Assembly: GCF_900156065.1 (NCBI RefSeq)
Contig: NZ_FTNF01000001.1
Coordinates: 644,054 to 708,053 of the forward strand
DNA length: 64,000 nt
Reading direction: 5' to 3'
Origin: Micromonospora avicenniae
GTDB lineage: Bacteria > Actinomycetota > Actinomycetes > Mycobacteriales > Micromonosporaceae
Every line of letters starts with the position of its first letter. Position 1 is the stretch's first letter. Shown piece by piece: positions 1 through 9,609 of the stretch. Position numbers and translations under genes: made by a program. Under the pieces are notes generated by a model. It saw nothing but the letters and a program-made list of their open reading frames with translations. It ran no database searches and had not been told where the DNA came from.

Positions 1-1
1 G

Positions 2-505
2 TCCTTCGTCGACGTACGGGTGCCGGTGGCTAACCGGATCGGCGCGGAGGACACCGGCTTCCTGGCGATCATGCAGCACTTCGCCGCCGAGCGGATCTCG
101 CTCGCCACGCAGGCGTATGCGATCGCCCAGCGCTGCGTCGAGTTGGCCGTGCGCTGGTGCCGGGACCGCTCCACGTTCGGCCGGCCGCTGGTCAGCCGCC
201 AACTCGTCCGGCACCGGCTGGCCGGGATGCACACTCGCGCCGAGGCGGCCCGCGCGTACGTGCACGACGTGGCGGCTCGGGTCGCGGCCGGCGAGCCGGT
301 GGTCACCGAGGTGGCGATGGCCAAGAACGTCGCGGTGGCCGCCTGTGCCGAGGTGGTGGACCAGGCGCTCCAGCTGCACGGAGGGTTCGGTTATCTGCGC
401 GACGCCGAGGTGGAACGGCACTACCGGGACGCCCGCATCCTCGGCATCGGCGGCGGCACCACCGAGATCATGAACGAGATCATCGCGAAGGGGATGGGGC
501 TGTGA
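2..505 (+). CDS. acyl-CoA dehydrogenase, C-terminal part (cut by window edge)
   Basis: The frame is open from base 2 and ends with TGA at 503-505, so only the C-terminal ~167 residues of an acyl-CoA dehydrogenase are visible. The last part shows the family's C-terminal helical-bundle signature: LHGGFGYLRDAEVERHYRDA followed by a GGGTTEIM segment, the FAD/ADP-contacting end of the domain. The family oxidises acyl-CoA to 2-enoyl-CoA using FAD and electron-transfer flavoprotein. The stop overlaps the GTG of the carboxyltransferase gene (GTGA), so the two are translationally coupled. With the downstream carboxylase it suggests branched-chain acyl-CoA oxidation. Substrate cannot be fixed from the fragment. 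Confidence 0.9.
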   Translation, partial: SFVDVRVPVANRIGAEDTGFLAIMQHFAAERISLATQAYAIAQRCVELAVRWCRDRSTFGRPLVSRQLVRHRLAGMHTRAEAARAYVHDVAARVAAGEPVVTEVAMAKNVAVAACAEVVDQALQLHGGFGYLRDAEVERHYRDARILGIGGGTTEIMNEIIAKGMGL

Positions 506-2103
506 CCGTACTGGGCAGCACCATCGATCCGTCCTCGCCGGGTTTCGCCGGCAACCGGGCGGCGCTGCTGGAACGGCTGGCGGAGCTGGATGCCGCAGTG
601 GACCAGGCCCGGGCCGGGGGTGGCGAGAAGTACGTGGCCCGGCACCACGCCCGGGGCAAGCTGCTCCCCCGGGAACGGATCGAACTGCTGCTCGACCCGG
701 ACAGTCCGTTCCTGGAGCTGTCGCCGGTGGCCGCGTACGGCACCGACTTCCCGGTCGGGGCGAGCGTGGTGACCGGCATCGGTGTGGTCGAGGGCGTCGA
801 GTGCCTGATCGTCGCGAACGACCCGACGGTACGCGGTGGCGCGGTGAACCCGTGGTCGCTGGCCAAGACCCGGCGGGCCGGTGAGATCGCGCTCGCCAAC
901 CGGCTGCCGATGGTGAACCTGGTCGAGTCGGCCGGAGCCGACCTGCCCACCCAGGCGGAAATCTTCATCCCGGGTGGCCGGGTGTTCCGTGACCTGACCC
1001 GGCTCTCCGCGGCGCGGATCCCCACGGTCAGCGTGGTCTTCGGCAACGCGACCGCGGGTGGCGCGTACGTGCCGGGGATGTCCGACCACGTGATCATGAT
1101 CCGGGACCGGTCGCAGGTCTACCTGGCCGGGCCGCCGCTGGTGAAGATGGCCACCGGCGAGGTCACCGACGACGAGTCACTCGGCGGCGCGGCGATGCAC
1201 GCCGGAACGTCGGGGCTCGCGGACTTCCTCGCCGCCGACGAGCGGGACGGCATCCGGCTGGCCCGGCAGTGCGTACGCCGGTCGAACTGGCGCAAGCAGG
1301 GCCCCGGGCCGCGTGACCCGTCGCCGCAGCCGCCGAAGTACGACCCGGAGGAGCTGCTCGGCATCGTCAGCTCCGACCTGAAGGTGCCGTTCGATCCGCG
1401 CGAGGTGCTCGCCCGGATCCTGGACGGCAGCGAGTTCGACGAGTTCAAACCGGCGTACGGCCGCGCGCTGGTCACCGGCTGGGGCGAGCTGCACGGCTAC
1501 CCGGTCGGGGTGCTCGCCAACGCCCGGGGCGTGCTGTTCAGCGAGGAGGCGCAGAAGGCGGCGCAGTTCATCCAGCTCGCGAACGCGTCCGACACCCCGC
1601 TGCTCTTTCTGCAGAACACCACCGGCTACATGGTCGGCACCGAGTACGAGCAGCGCGGAATCATCAAGCACGGCGCCCTGATGATCAACGCGGTCTCCAA
1701 CTCGACGGTGCCGCACCTGACGGTCAACCTGGGCGCCTCGTACGGTGCGGGCAACTACGGCATGTGCGGGCGGGCGTACGAGCCGCGGTTCCTCTTCACC
1801 TGGCCGAACGCCAAGTCGGCGGTGATGGGGCCGGCCCAGCTCGCCGGGGTGCTCTCGATCGTGGCCCGGCAGGCCGCGGCCGCCCGGGGCCGGCCGTACG
1901 ACGAGGACTCCGACGCCGCGATGCGGCTGATGGTCGAGCAGCAGATCGAGTCCCAGTCCGGAGCGCTGTTCCTCTCCGGCCGCCTCTACGACGACGGGGT
2001 GATCGACCCCAGGGACACCCGTACGGTCCTCGGCCTCTGCCTGTCCGCCGTCCACAACGCACCCGTGCAGGGCGCGCACGGCTTCGGCGTCTTCCGGCTG
2101 TGA
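502..2103 (+). CDS. acyl-CoA carboxylase beta subunit (carboxyltransferase), probably methylcrotonoyl-CoA type
   Basis: The 533-residue protein starts at GTG 502, overlapping the previous stop by 4 bases. It is the carboxyltransferase half of a biotin-dependent acyl-CoA carboxylase and moves the carboxyl group from carboxybiotin to an acyl-CoA. The two crotonase-like halves are visible: N-half with NATAGGAYVPGMSD and GPPLVKMATGEV, C-half with QNTTGYMVGTEYEQRG and the NLGASYGAGNYGMCGRAY oxyanion segment. The GPPLVK motif and FGVFRL ending match the methylcrotonoyl-CoA and geranyl-CoA carboxylase branch better than propionyl-CoA carboxylases. Mycobacterial accD1-accA1-fadE19 is the known analogue. 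Substrate assignment is inferred; family assignment is firm. Confidence 0.92.
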   Translation: MTVLGSTIDPSSPGFAGNRAALLERLAELDAAVDQARAGGGEKYVARHHARGKLLPRERIELLLDPDSPFLELSPVAAYGTDFPVGASVVTGIGVVEGVECLIVANDPTVRGGAVNPWSLAKTRRAGEIALANRLPMVNLVESAGADLPTQAEIFIPGGRVFRDLTRLSAARIPTVSVVFGNATAGGAYVPGMSDHVIMIRDRSQVYLAGPPLVKMATGEVTDDESLGGAAMHAGTSGLADFLAADERDGIRLARQCVRRSNWRKQGPGPRDPSPQPPKYDPEELLGIVSSDLKVPFDPREVLARILDGSEFDEFKPAYGRALVTGWGELHGYPVGVLANARGVLFSEEAQKAAQFIQLANASDTPLLFLQNTTGYMVGTEYEQRGIIKHGALMINAVSNSTVPHLTVNLGASYGAGNYGMCGRAYEPRFLFTWPNAKSAVMGPAQLAGVLSIVARQAAAARGRPYDEDSDAAMRLMVEQQIESQSGALFLSGRLYDDGVIDPRDTRTVLGLCLSAVHNAPVQGAHGFGVFRL

Positions 2104-2170
2104 TCGGCGTGAGCGCGAGGAACGCGGCGCAGCGGAGTCCCGCCGTCGCGAACGAAAGGCAGGCCCCCAG

Positions 2171-4285
2171 ATGATCAACCGGCTCCTGGTGGCGAACCGG
2201 GGCGAGATCACCCGCCGTGTCTTCGCCACCTGCCGTCGGCTCGGCGTCGAGACGGTGGCCGTGCACTCCGACGCGGACGCCGACGCGCCGCACGTCGCCG
2301 AGGCGGACCGGGCGGTTCGGCTGCCGGGGAACAGCCCGGTCGAGACGTACCTGCGGATCGACCTGATCCTGGACGCGGCCCGCCGGACCGGTGCGGACGC
2401 GGTCCACCCCGGCTACGGGTTCCTCGCGGAGAACGCCGAATTCGCCGCGGCGGTGATCGACGCGGGCCTGACCTGGGTCGGGCCGTCGGCGAAGGCGATC
2501 GCCACGATGGGCGACAAGGTGGCCGCGAAGGCGCTGCTCGCCGATGCCGGCGTACCCATGCTGCCGACCTGGACCGACCTCGACCAGGTCACCGACTTTC
2601 CGGTGCTGGTGAAGGCGGCCGCAGGCGGCGGAGGGCGCGGCATGCGCGTCGTCCGCGAAGCGGCCGGGCTCGCCGAGGCCGTCGCCTCCGCGCGTCGCGA
2701 GGCGGCTGCGGCGTTCGGCGACGGCACGGTCTTCATCGAGCGGTACGTCGAGCGGGGCCGGCACGTCGAGGTGCAGATCTTCGGCGACACGTTCGGTACG
2801 GTCGCCGCCCTCGGCGTGCGGGAGTGCTCGATCCAGCGCCGGCACCAGAAGATCGTCGAGGAGGCGCCCGGCGTCGTCCCGCCCGAGGTGCGCCAGCGGC
2901 TGCACGAGGCGGCGGTGGCCGCCGGTCGTGCCGTCGACTACGTGGGCGCGGGCACGGTGGAGTTCCTGCTGACGCCCGGCGGAGACATCCACTTCCTGGA
3001 GATGAACACCCGGCTCCAGGTCGAGCACCCGGTCACCGAACTGTGCACCGGGCTGGACCTGGTCCGGCTGCAACTGCTGGTCGCCGCCGGTGAGCCGCTG
3101 CCGGAGGAGGCCGTGTACGCGAAGACCAGCGGGTACGCCGTAGAGGTGCGGCTCTGCGCCGAGGATCCGGCCCGGGGCTTCCGGCCGGCCACCGGTGTGC
3201 TGCACCGGTTCGCCGTTCCGGGCGTGTCCGCCGAGTTCGGCGAGCTGACCCGCGCTGGGCTGCGGCTGGATTCCGGCGTGGTCGACGGCTCGGCGGTCGC
3301 CGTCCACTACGACTCGATGCTGGCGAAGGTGATCTCCTGGGCGCCGACCCGGGGCGAGGCGGCGCGGGCACTGGCCGGTGCGCTGGCCCGCGCCGAGCTG
3401 CACGGGGTGACCACCAACCGCGACCTGCTGGTCCGGGTCCTGCGCAGCCCGGAGTTCGCCGCTGTCGAGGTCGACACCGGTTTCCTCGACCGGCATCCGG
3501 AGCTGTTCGCACCGCTGGTGCCGTCCGATCGGATGCCGCTGTACGCGTTGGCCGCGGCGCTGGCCTCGGCGGCCGGCCGGCGGGCGAGCGCCCCGGTGCT
3601 CGCCGGGCTCCCGTCCGGCTGGCGGAACGTGCCCGCGTACCCGCAGGTCACCCGGCTGCTCGCCCCGGACGGCGAGGTCGAGGTGCGCTACCGACTGGAC
3701 CGGACGGGCGCACTCGCGCAGTGGTCGGTGCGAGCGGCCGGGCCGCGCGCGGAGGGCCCGCCGACCGGCACGGTCGACCCAGCCGGTGCGGCCGGCGCAG
3801 ACGGTGCGTTGGGCCCGCCCGGCGCAGGCGGCGCGGTCGGCGGAGGCGGCACGGTCGGGCCGGTCGGCGACGGCGGGTGGCCCGCGGTGGCGCTGGTGTC
3901 GGCCACCGCCGAGCGGGTCGTGCTGGACGCGGCCGGCGTGCGGTGCGCGTACCGGGTGCACGGGATCGGCTCGGCGGTACACGTGGACGGCCCGGAGGGT
4001 TCGGTCTCCCTCACCGAGCTGCCGCGCTTTCCCGAGCCGGCCACCGAACTCGCCGCCGGCTCGCTGCTGGCGCCGCTGCCCGGCACGGTGACCCGGGTAC
4101 ACGTGGCGGCCGGTCAGCAGGTCGTCACCGGCGACCTGCTGCTGACCCTGGAGGCCATGAAGCTGGAACACCCGGTGCTCGCCCCGATCGACGGCACGGT
4201 CGTGGAGCTGCCGGTGCCGGCCGGCGGCCAGGTCGACACCGGGGCCGTGCTGGCCGTCGTCAACCCTCTGGAGGACGTGCGATGA
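2171..4285 (+). CDS. acyl-CoA carboxylase alpha subunit (biotin carboxylase plus biotin carrier domain)
   Basis: 704 residues. Order of domains: biotin carboxylase N-domain (starts LLVANRGEITRRVF), ATP-grasp with the glycine-rich loop KAAAGGGGRGMR near residue 155, the ECSIQRRHQKIVEEAP segment, C-domain with EMNTRLQVEHPVTE, then a linker and a C-terminal biotinyl domain. The carrier lysine is K664 in EAMKLEH. The linker near residues 515-570 is a Gly/Ala/Pro-rich low-complexity stretch (codons around 3700-3880). The enzyme carboxylates biotin with ATP and bicarbonate and works with the neighbouring beta subunit. A 67-base gap separates them. The stop overlaps the next ATG (ATGA). Confidence 0.95.
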   Translation: MINRLLVANRGEITRRVFATCRRLGVETVAVHSDADADAPHVAEADRAVRLPGNSPVETYLRIDLILDAARRTGADAVHPGYGFLAENAEFAAAVIDAGLTWVGPSAKAIATMGDKVAAKALLADAGVPMLPTWTDLDQVTDFPVLVKAAAGGGGRGMRVVREAAGLAEAVASARREAAAAFGDGTVFIERYVERGRHVEVQIFGDTFGTVAALGVRECSIQRRHQKIVEEAPGVVPPEVRQRLHEAAVAAGRAVDYVGAGTVEFLLTPGGDIHFLEMNTRLQVEHPVTELCTGLDLVRLQLLVAAGEPLPEEAVYAKTSGYAVEVRLCAEDPARGFRPATGVLHRFAVPGVSAEFGELTRAGLRLDSGVVDGSAVAVHYDSMLAKVISWAPTRGEAARALAGALARAELHGVTTNRDLLVRVLRSPEFAAVEVDTGFLDRHPELFAPLVPSDRMPLYALAAALASAAGRRASAPVLAGLPSGWRNVPAYPQVTRLLAPDGEVEVRYRLDRTGALAQWSVRAAGPRAEGPPTGTVDPAGAAGADGALGPPGAGGAVGGGGTVGPVGDGGWPAVALVSATAERVVLDAAGVRCAYRVHGIGSAVHVDGPEGSVSLTELPRFPEPATELAAGSLLAPLPGTVTRVHVAAGQQVVTGDLLLTLEAMKLEHPVLAPIDGTVVELPVPAGGQVDTGAVLAVVNPLEDVR

Positions 4286-5445
4286 ACTTCGACCTCACCG
4301 ACGAGCAGGAGCAGCTGCGGGACGCCGTACGGGCGCTGGGCCGCCGGTACGGGCACGACTACTTCGTGGCCAAGGCGAAGGCCGGTGAGCACACCACCGA
4401 GCTCTGGGCGGAGGCGGGACGGCTCGGCTACCTCGGGGTGAACATCCCCACCGAGTACGGCGGCGGGGGCGGCGGCATCACCGAGCTGGCGATCGTCTGC
4501 GAGGAGCTGGCCGCGGCGGGCTGCCCCCTGCTGCTGCTCGTGGTCTCCCCCGCCATCGCGGCCACCGTGATCAACCGGCACGGCACCGAGGCACAGCGGA
4601 AACGGTTCCTGCCCGGCTTCGCCGACGGCTCGCTGAAGGTGGTCTTCGCGATCACCGAACCGGAGGCCGGTTCGAACTTCCACCGGCTCGGCACGGTGGC
4701 CCGGCGCGACGGCGACGACTGGCTGCTCTCGGGGCGCAAGTGCTTCATCTCCGGCGTCGACGAGGCACGGTACGTGCTGGTCGTGGCGCGTACCGAGGAC
4801 GCCACGACCGGACGGCTGAAGCCGGCGCTCTTCGTCGTACCGAGCGACGCGCCGGGGCTCACCCGATCCAAGCTGGACATGGAGATCGTTTCGCCGGAGA
4901 ACCAGTTCCTGCTCTACCTCGACGAGGTGCGGCTACCGGCCGACGCGCTGGTCGGAGAATCGGTGGACGCCGGCCTGCCGGCGCTCTTCACCGGGCTCAA
5001 CCCGGAGCGGATCACGGTGGCCGCGATGGGCGCGGGCACCGGCCGGTATGCGATCGAGCGGGCCTCGACGTACACCGCGTCCCGGAAGGTCTGGGGTGGG
5101 CGGAGCATCGGCGCCCATCAGGGCGTGTCCCACCCGTTGGCGCACGCCGCCGTGCAGGTGGAGCTGGCCCGGTTGATGATCTACAAGGCGGCCGCCCTCT
5201 ACGACGCCGGGCGCGACCTGGAGGCCGGGGTGTCCGCCAACATGGCCAAGTACGCGACCGGCGAGGCCGCGGCGCTCGCCGTGGACACCGCGGTACAGGT
5301 CCACGGCGGGGCCGGCATGACCACCGAGTACGGCGTGGCGACGCTGCTCGGCGCCGTCCGGGCCGGACGGATCGCCCCGGTGAGCCGGGAGATGATCCTG
5401 AACTACGTCGCCCAGCACGTCCTCGGTCAGGAGAAGTCGTACTGA
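4282..5445 (+). CDS. acyl-CoA dehydrogenase
   Basis: 387 residues, normal length for the family; starts at ATG 4282 overlapping the previous stop (ATGA). N-terminal helical domain begins MNFDLTDEQEQLRDAVRALG, followed by the FAITEPEAGSN flavin-binding segment and a C-terminal bundle with VQVHGGAGMTTEYGVATLLG. It would oxidise a short or branched acyl-CoA with FAD. The four-gene order dehydrogenase-carboxyltransferase-biotin carboxylase-dehydrogenase fits leucine/isovalerate catabolism, where the carboxylase acts on the dehydrogenase product. No hydroxymethylglutaryl-CoA lyase or enoyl-CoA hydratase is next to it here. The gene ends 7 bases from a convergent gene. Confidence 0.92.
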   Translation: MNFDLTDEQEQLRDAVRALGRRYGHDYFVAKAKAGEHTTELWAEAGRLGYLGVNIPTEYGGGGGGITELAIVCEELAAAGCPLLLLVVSPAIAATVINRHGTEAQRKRFLPGFADGSLKVVFAITEPEAGSNFHRLGTVARRDGDDWLLSGRKCFISGVDEARYVLVVARTEDATTGRLKPALFVVPSDAPGLTRSKLDMEIVSPENQFLLYLDEVRLPADALVGESVDAGLPALFTGLNPERITVAAMGAGTGRYAIERASTYTASRKVWGGRSIGAHQGVSHPLAHAAVQVELARLMIYKAAALYDAGRDLEAGVSANMAKYATGEAAALAVDTAVQVHGGAGMTTEYGVATLLGAVRAGRIAPVSREMILNYVAQHVLGQEKSY

Positions 5446-5452
5446 GGGAGGG

Positions 5453-6547
5453 TCAGCCGACCGCGCGGCAGGCGGCGTCGATGCGGTGCACCGGGCGGAC
5501 CCGCCGACCCAGCCCCTCCATCAGCGAATCCTCCACGTGGAAGTCGTGGATCCGCAGCTGGTGCCGGGGCAGCTCCTCCTCGCTCGGGCAGAGCACCTGC
5601 GCTTGCACCTGGTCGACCGGCACGTACCGCACGCCGCCCTGCTCCTGCAGGATCACCATGTTCACGTCGTCGGTGGTCACCACGTGTCCCCGTACGTCCT
5701 CCGTCGGGCCGTTCGCCGGCCCCACGGTGGTGACGGTCAGCGGCAGCACCGGTGTGCTGATCACCGGCAGGGCCGCCCAGACCAGCACGACCAGCACGGC
5801 GACCTCGGTGAGTGAGGCGAGCGGCCCGATCACGATGCGCGGCAGCGGCCCGGAGATGCTCAGGGCGAGCAGCGGCGGCAGCACCAGCAGCGCCACCACC
5901 AGCGGCTTACCCTGCCGGGCGGCGTCCAGCAGGGTGGGCAGCAGCAGCCAGGCGTACCCGGCGAGCAGGGCAGCGATCAGCAGCACCCGGGGCGCGACCC
6001 GCTCGTGCAGCTGTTCCGGACGAAGCTGGAACGCGGCCACGAACGCCGGGAGGAGCAGCGGCAGGTAGAGCAGCGGCCAGGTGACCAGGGCGAGCAGGAA
6101 GCTCGCCAGCACCAGCCAGGCCGGGGTGATCTCGGCCCAGCGGGCGAAGAGCGGACGACGCCGGGTGCCGGGCGGTAGCCGGTCCACACTCGCGCCGAAC
6201 ACCGCGCCCAGGGCGAAGACGGCGACCAGCGCGGTGGCGAGCAGCCGGGCGGCGGTGGTGAGGAAGCCGGCGAGCAGGTTCACCGGCCCGACGTTCGCGA
6301 CCAGCAGCAACGTGGTCTGCAGCTCACCGCCGGCCTCGACGCCGAGCCGGAGCACGGAGAAGACGGCCGGCACGCCGACCAGCGCCGTCCAGAACGACTG
6401 GCTGGCCTGCGCCCGCCGCTCCACCTTGTCCAGCCGGTCGCCGCCGGGCCAGCTGCGGTCGTACCAGGCCGTCGGCTCCTCGACCCGGCCACCGTCGTCC
6501 GCCCCCGGTTCACCGACGGGGGCGGTGGCCGCCGAGGGGACCGTCAT
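5453..6547 (-). CDS. multi-pass integral membrane protein, function unknown
   Basis: 364 residues from ATG at 6547, which overlaps the stop of the upstream solute-binding gene (ATGA); longer readings into that gene are not supported. After a hydrophilic N-terminus with WYDRSWPGGDRLDKVERR, about eight hydrophobic segments follow between residues ~45 and ~270. The C-terminal ~90 residues are soluble, with DDVNMVILQEQGGVRYVPVDQVQAQVLCPSE. No family was recognised. Coupling to a periplasmic-type amino-acid-binding lipoprotein suggests the pair works together, possibly in sensing or uptake, but no permease motif or ATPase is seen. Function not assigned. Confidence 0.8.
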   Translation of the reverse strand: MTVPSAATAPVGEPGADDGGRVEEPTAWYDRSWPGGDRLDKVERRAQASQSFWTALVGVPAVFSVLRLGVEAGGELQTTLLLVANVGPVNLLAGFLTTAARLLATALVAVFALGAVFGASVDRLPPGTRRRPLFARWAEITPAWLVLASFLLALVTWPLLYLPLLLPAFVAAFQLRPEQLHERVAPRVLLIAALLAGYAWLLLPTLLDAARQGKPLVVALLVLPPLLALSISGPLPRIVIGPLASLTEVAVLVVLVWAALPVISTPVLPLTVTTVGPANGPTEDVRGHVVTTDDVNMVILQEQGGVRYVPVDQVQAQVLCPSEEELPRHQLRIHDFHVEDSLMEGLGRRVRPVHRIDAACRAVG

Positions 6548-7482
6548 CGGGGGGCCTTGTCGTCGAAGTCGACGAGCTTCGGCACCTCGAGCGGCTGGGG
6601 CTGCGGCTTCTCCGCCCGCAACCACGGGCCGAGTGTCCGGTTGTAGGCGGTCTGCCATGGGCTGGCACGCCCGGCCCGCTCCAACTGGTAGCTCTTGTCG
6701 AGGAAGAAGGCGACCAGATCCCGGAGGGCCGGGTCGCTGATCGGCACCCCGACACCGATCAGTTCGCTGGTGCCGAAGGGCATGTCGACGATCTCGAACT
6801 CGGTCGGGTGCCGGGACAGGAAGCCGGCCAACATCGTCTCGTCGGAGCTGACCGCGTCGTAGCGACCGGCCCGGATGCCGGCGACGCAATCGCCGACGTC
6901 CTTCACCACGAAGGTGCGGACCTGGTGCTTCTCCAGCTCCGCCTCGGTGGTCGAGCCACCGCTGGTGCAGATCTTGTACGCCGGGTTGCGGAGGTCCTCG
7001 ATGGTGCGGATCTTGTCCTTGAGCCGGACCGGCACCATCGCCTCCTGCGTGGTGACGAAGTATGGTCCGGCGAAGCTGACCAGCTTCTTACGCTCCTCGG
7101 TCATCGAGAAGCTCGAAACCACCAGATCGACCGTGCCGCCCTGCAGCGCGGGGATGCGGTCCTCGGTGGAGACCGGGACGAATTCCAACCGCTGGTCGCC
7201 CTCGTAGCCGAGGGAGGCGGCGATGTAGCGCGCTATCTCCACGTCGAAACCGACATGCACACCGTCGCGCAGCTCACCCATCAGTGGCTCGTTGCTGGCC
7301 ACTCCGATCCGCAGCTTCGGCTGGCCGTAGATGTGAGACTCGCGGAGCTTCTCCTGCACCGACGGAAGCTCCGGCTTCTGCCGGCTGTCGCAACCGGCGG
7401 CGGCGGCGAGGGTGAGCGTCAACGCCACGGAGAGGGTGGTGGCGACCGAGCGGAACCGGAGCCCGGTGGACGATTCGTTCAT
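6544..7482 (-). CDS. extracellular solute-binding lipoprotein, amino-acid (glutamate-like) family 3
   Basis: 312 residues from ATG 7482 (MNESSTGLRF). A signal peptide of about 30 residues ends in an Ala-rich segment and Cys (AAAAGCDS), a weak lipobox. The rest is a family-3 periplasmic binding fold: LRIGVASNEPLMG, GFDVEIARYIAASLG, VDLVVSSFSMTEERKKLVSFAGPYF and a late DAVSSDETMLAGF. Proteins of this type bind polar amino acids outside the membrane. The usual ABC permease and ATPase are absent; instead the gene overlaps one for an unknown membrane protein, so it may serve as a receptor rather than a transporter part. An in-frame alternative start exists 36 bases upstream. Confidence 0.85.
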   Translation of the reverse strand: MNESSTGLRFRSVATTLSVALTLTLAAAAGCDSRQKPELPSVQEKLRESHIYGQPKLRIGVASNEPLMGELRDGVHVGFDVEIARYIAASLGYEGDQRLEFVPVSTEDRIPALQGGTVDLVVSSFSMTEERKKLVSFAGPYFVTTQEAMVPVRLKDKIRTIEDLRNPAYKICTSGGSTTEAELEKHQVRTFVVKDVGDCVAGIRAGRYDAVSSDETMLAGFLSRHPTEFEIVDMPFGTSELIGVGVPISDPALRDLVAFFLDKSYQLERAGRASPWQTAYNRTLGPWLRAEKPQPQPLEVPKLVDFDDKAPR

Positions 7483-7604
7483 CGGCGACCTCGCTGACGC
7501 GTACAGCCTGCGGGACACCGAGCGTAGCGACCATCGTCCATTTCTGGTGGTCGCCGGGCCGGGGTACGGCGGGCGCCCGATCGCCCGTCGTACCCCGGCG
7601 GTCC

Positions 7605-9404
7605 TCAGCGGACGGTGAGCGCGCCCACCGCGGGAAGCGGTGCCACGACCGGCGGGAGCCGCTTGGGCTCGCCCCGACGTGGCGCACCCTGGTCGGCCAG
7701 GGTGCGCTTGGCCGTCTCCGCCCGTTCGGCCGCCCGCTCGCCGGCCGCCTCGGCGAAGGGCTGTGCGTCGCCGACACAGGTCGTACCCTTCGCCGGCAAC
7801 TTGCCGTCGAGCAGGTACTCGTCGATCGCGCCGGTGGCGCAGGCCGAGGTGCCGTACGCGGTGTGCCCCCAGCTGTCACTGCTCAGCAGCCGGCTGTTCG
7901 GCAGCAGTGCCGCCGAGCTGACCGCGCCGTGGTAGTTGGTCGCCGGGTCCCAGTAGTTGCCGACCACCAGCACCGGGGCGCTGGTGCGGCGGTCGAAGGG
8001 GCCGGTGTAGGCGTCCTCGTCCCGCACCGTCCAGGTGCTCCGGGCACAGGGCGACGTGGCCCAGGCCCAGACCCGGCCGAAGTACGGGTCCCGCTGGTCG
8101 GCCTTCGCGGCGCGGGCCGGCCAGGAGGCCGCGTCCTTCGGGTGGTTGGCGTCGGTGCAGTCCACCCCGAGGAAGGTCTCCAGGTTGTTGTCGTACGGGA
8201 AGTCGTACCGGCGGGCCTGCTGGCGCGCCTCGGCGGCGAGCCGGGTCACGGCGGTGCGGGCCAAGTCCTGGGCCGGGGCAGCCGCGGCCGGGTCGGTGAG
8301 CACCAGCAGCTCGGCGGTGAGGGCGGCGACCTGCTGGTAGCCGTACGGGTCGTAGAGCGCGCTCATCGTGGCGGCGACGAAGTCGGCGTAGCCGATCGTG
8401 AAGCTGCCGAGATCCGGGTCCTCGATCACCACCGGCTTGGCACGCAGCCGCTGCGCCACCAACTCGTAGGTGTCGGCCGCCCCGCCGGCGATCGGGCACG
8501 CCGCCGGGCCGGCCGCGTCGCAACGCACGAATATCTCGCTCAGGGCCCGGTACGCGCCTTCGGCGCTGCGCATCCGGTCCTCCTGGAGCAGGTCACGGGC
8601 CTTTCCCTTGCCCAACCAGGCGTACGGGTCGAGGACACCGTCGATCACCAGGGCGCGCACCCGGTCGGGGAACATGTTGGCGTAGTACTGCCCGAGCACG
8701 CTGCCGTAGCTGAAGCCGAGGTAGCTGAGCTTGCGGTCACCGACGGCCCGGCGCAGGACGTCCATGTCCCGGGCGACCTCGGCCGTCGACATCGCCCCGG
8801 AGAGCGGGCGACCAGTCGTGGAGCAGCCCTTGCCGACCGCCTTCGAGGAGGCCACGTACGCCTTCTCCTCGGCCTTCGTCACCGGGAAGGCCACGTTGAG
8901 CCCCGCGTACGCCCGGCTCTGGTCACCCACCGTGGCGAAGCAGCGCACCTGCTCGCTGTTGGCGACGCCGCGCGGGTCCACCCCGACGACATCGAAGCGA
9001 TCCAGCACGTCGTCGCCGAAGAAGTAGGGGGCCGCGAGCGCGATACTGGTGCCGGAGCCGCCCGGCCCGCCCGGGTTGACGAAGAGGCTACCGATGCGGT
9101 TCTGCTGGTCGCGGGCCTTGACCCGGAGCAGGGCGACCTCGGTGGTGGCGCCCCGGGGCTGGTCGTAGTCCAGCGGGAGGCGGACGGTGGCGCACTCGGC
9201 GTAGTCGTAGCAGGGGTACCAGTCGAGCCTGGGTGTGGGCACCCGGTCGACCCGGCGGGCCTCGATCGGACTGGTCCGGTCGTTGGTGGCCGATGATCCT
9301 CGACCATGCCCGACCGGCGCGGCGGCGGCCGGCGCGACCGCCGATCCGGCGAGGAGGGTGCCGATGATTCCTGCTACGGCCAGGGACCGGGTTCGTCGTT
9401 GCAT
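7605..9404 (-). CDS. secreted alpha/beta hydrolase, tripeptidyl aminopeptidase-like (TAP family)
   Basis: 599 residues from ATG 9404. Signal peptide: MQRRTRSLAV, a hydrophobic core and an Ala-rich cleavage region near residue 30. The mature part has the family's PGGPGGSG oxyanion loop (residues 111-118), nucleophile S232 in GFSYG, and the C-terminal TAP-like domain with acid D in VGNYWDPAT and H in DSWGHTAYG. Related actinomycete enzymes release tripeptides from protein N-termini or cleave small esters outside the cell. After the hydrolase fold there is a ~50-residue charged, Pro-rich tail ending LPAVGALTVR. Monocistronic by spacing. Confidence 0.9.
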   Translation of the reverse strand: MQRRTRSLAVAGIIGTLLAGSAVAPAAAAPVGHGRGSSATNDRTSPIEARRVDRVPTPRLDWYPCYDYAECATVRLPLDYDQPRGATTEVALLRVKARDQQNRIGSLFVNPGGPGGSGTSIALAAPYFFGDDVLDRFDVVGVDPRGVANSEQVRCFATVGDQSRAYAGLNVAFPVTKAEEKAYVASSKAVGKGCSTTGRPLSGAMSTAEVARDMDVLRRAVGDRKLSYLGFSYGSVLGQYYANMFPDRVRALVIDGVLDPYAWLGKGKARDLLQEDRMRSAEGAYRALSEIFVRCDAAGPAACPIAGGAADTYELVAQRLRAKPVVIEDPDLGSFTIGYADFVAATMSALYDPYGYQQVAALTAELLVLTDPAAAAPAQDLARTAVTRLAAEARQQARRYDFPYDNNLETFLGVDCTDANHPKDAASWPARAAKADQRDPYFGRVWAWATSPCARSTWTVRDEDAYTGPFDRRTSAPVLVVGNYWDPATNYHGAVSSAALLPNSRLLSSDSWGHTAYGTSACATGAIDEYLLDGKLPAKGTTCVGDAQPFAEAAGERAAERAETAKRTLADQGAPRRGEPKRLPPVVAPLPAVGALTVR

Positions 9405-9609
9405 GTGGACGCCTTCCGGTGGACGACAGGGAAGGTCGGGACGCCGCCCGACTTCCGCCACTATATGGATAGCAGGCAATGAATGCGGCACGCAAAACGC
9501 GCACAAAGCCGACAACCGGCGTTCTGCTGTAACGTTTTCCGCAACGCGGACGCTGCGCGACGCACGCGTCGGCGGTTGACAGCAGCCGCGCCGTCGACAT
9601 GCTGGACGG

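Noticed and set aside
1177..2229. 350-codon minus-strand frame opposite the carboxyltransferase and 791-codon frame opposite the biotin carboxylase
   Set aside because: Rich in Arg, Gly, Ala and His with no fold; mirrors of strongly biased GC3 codons on the true strand.
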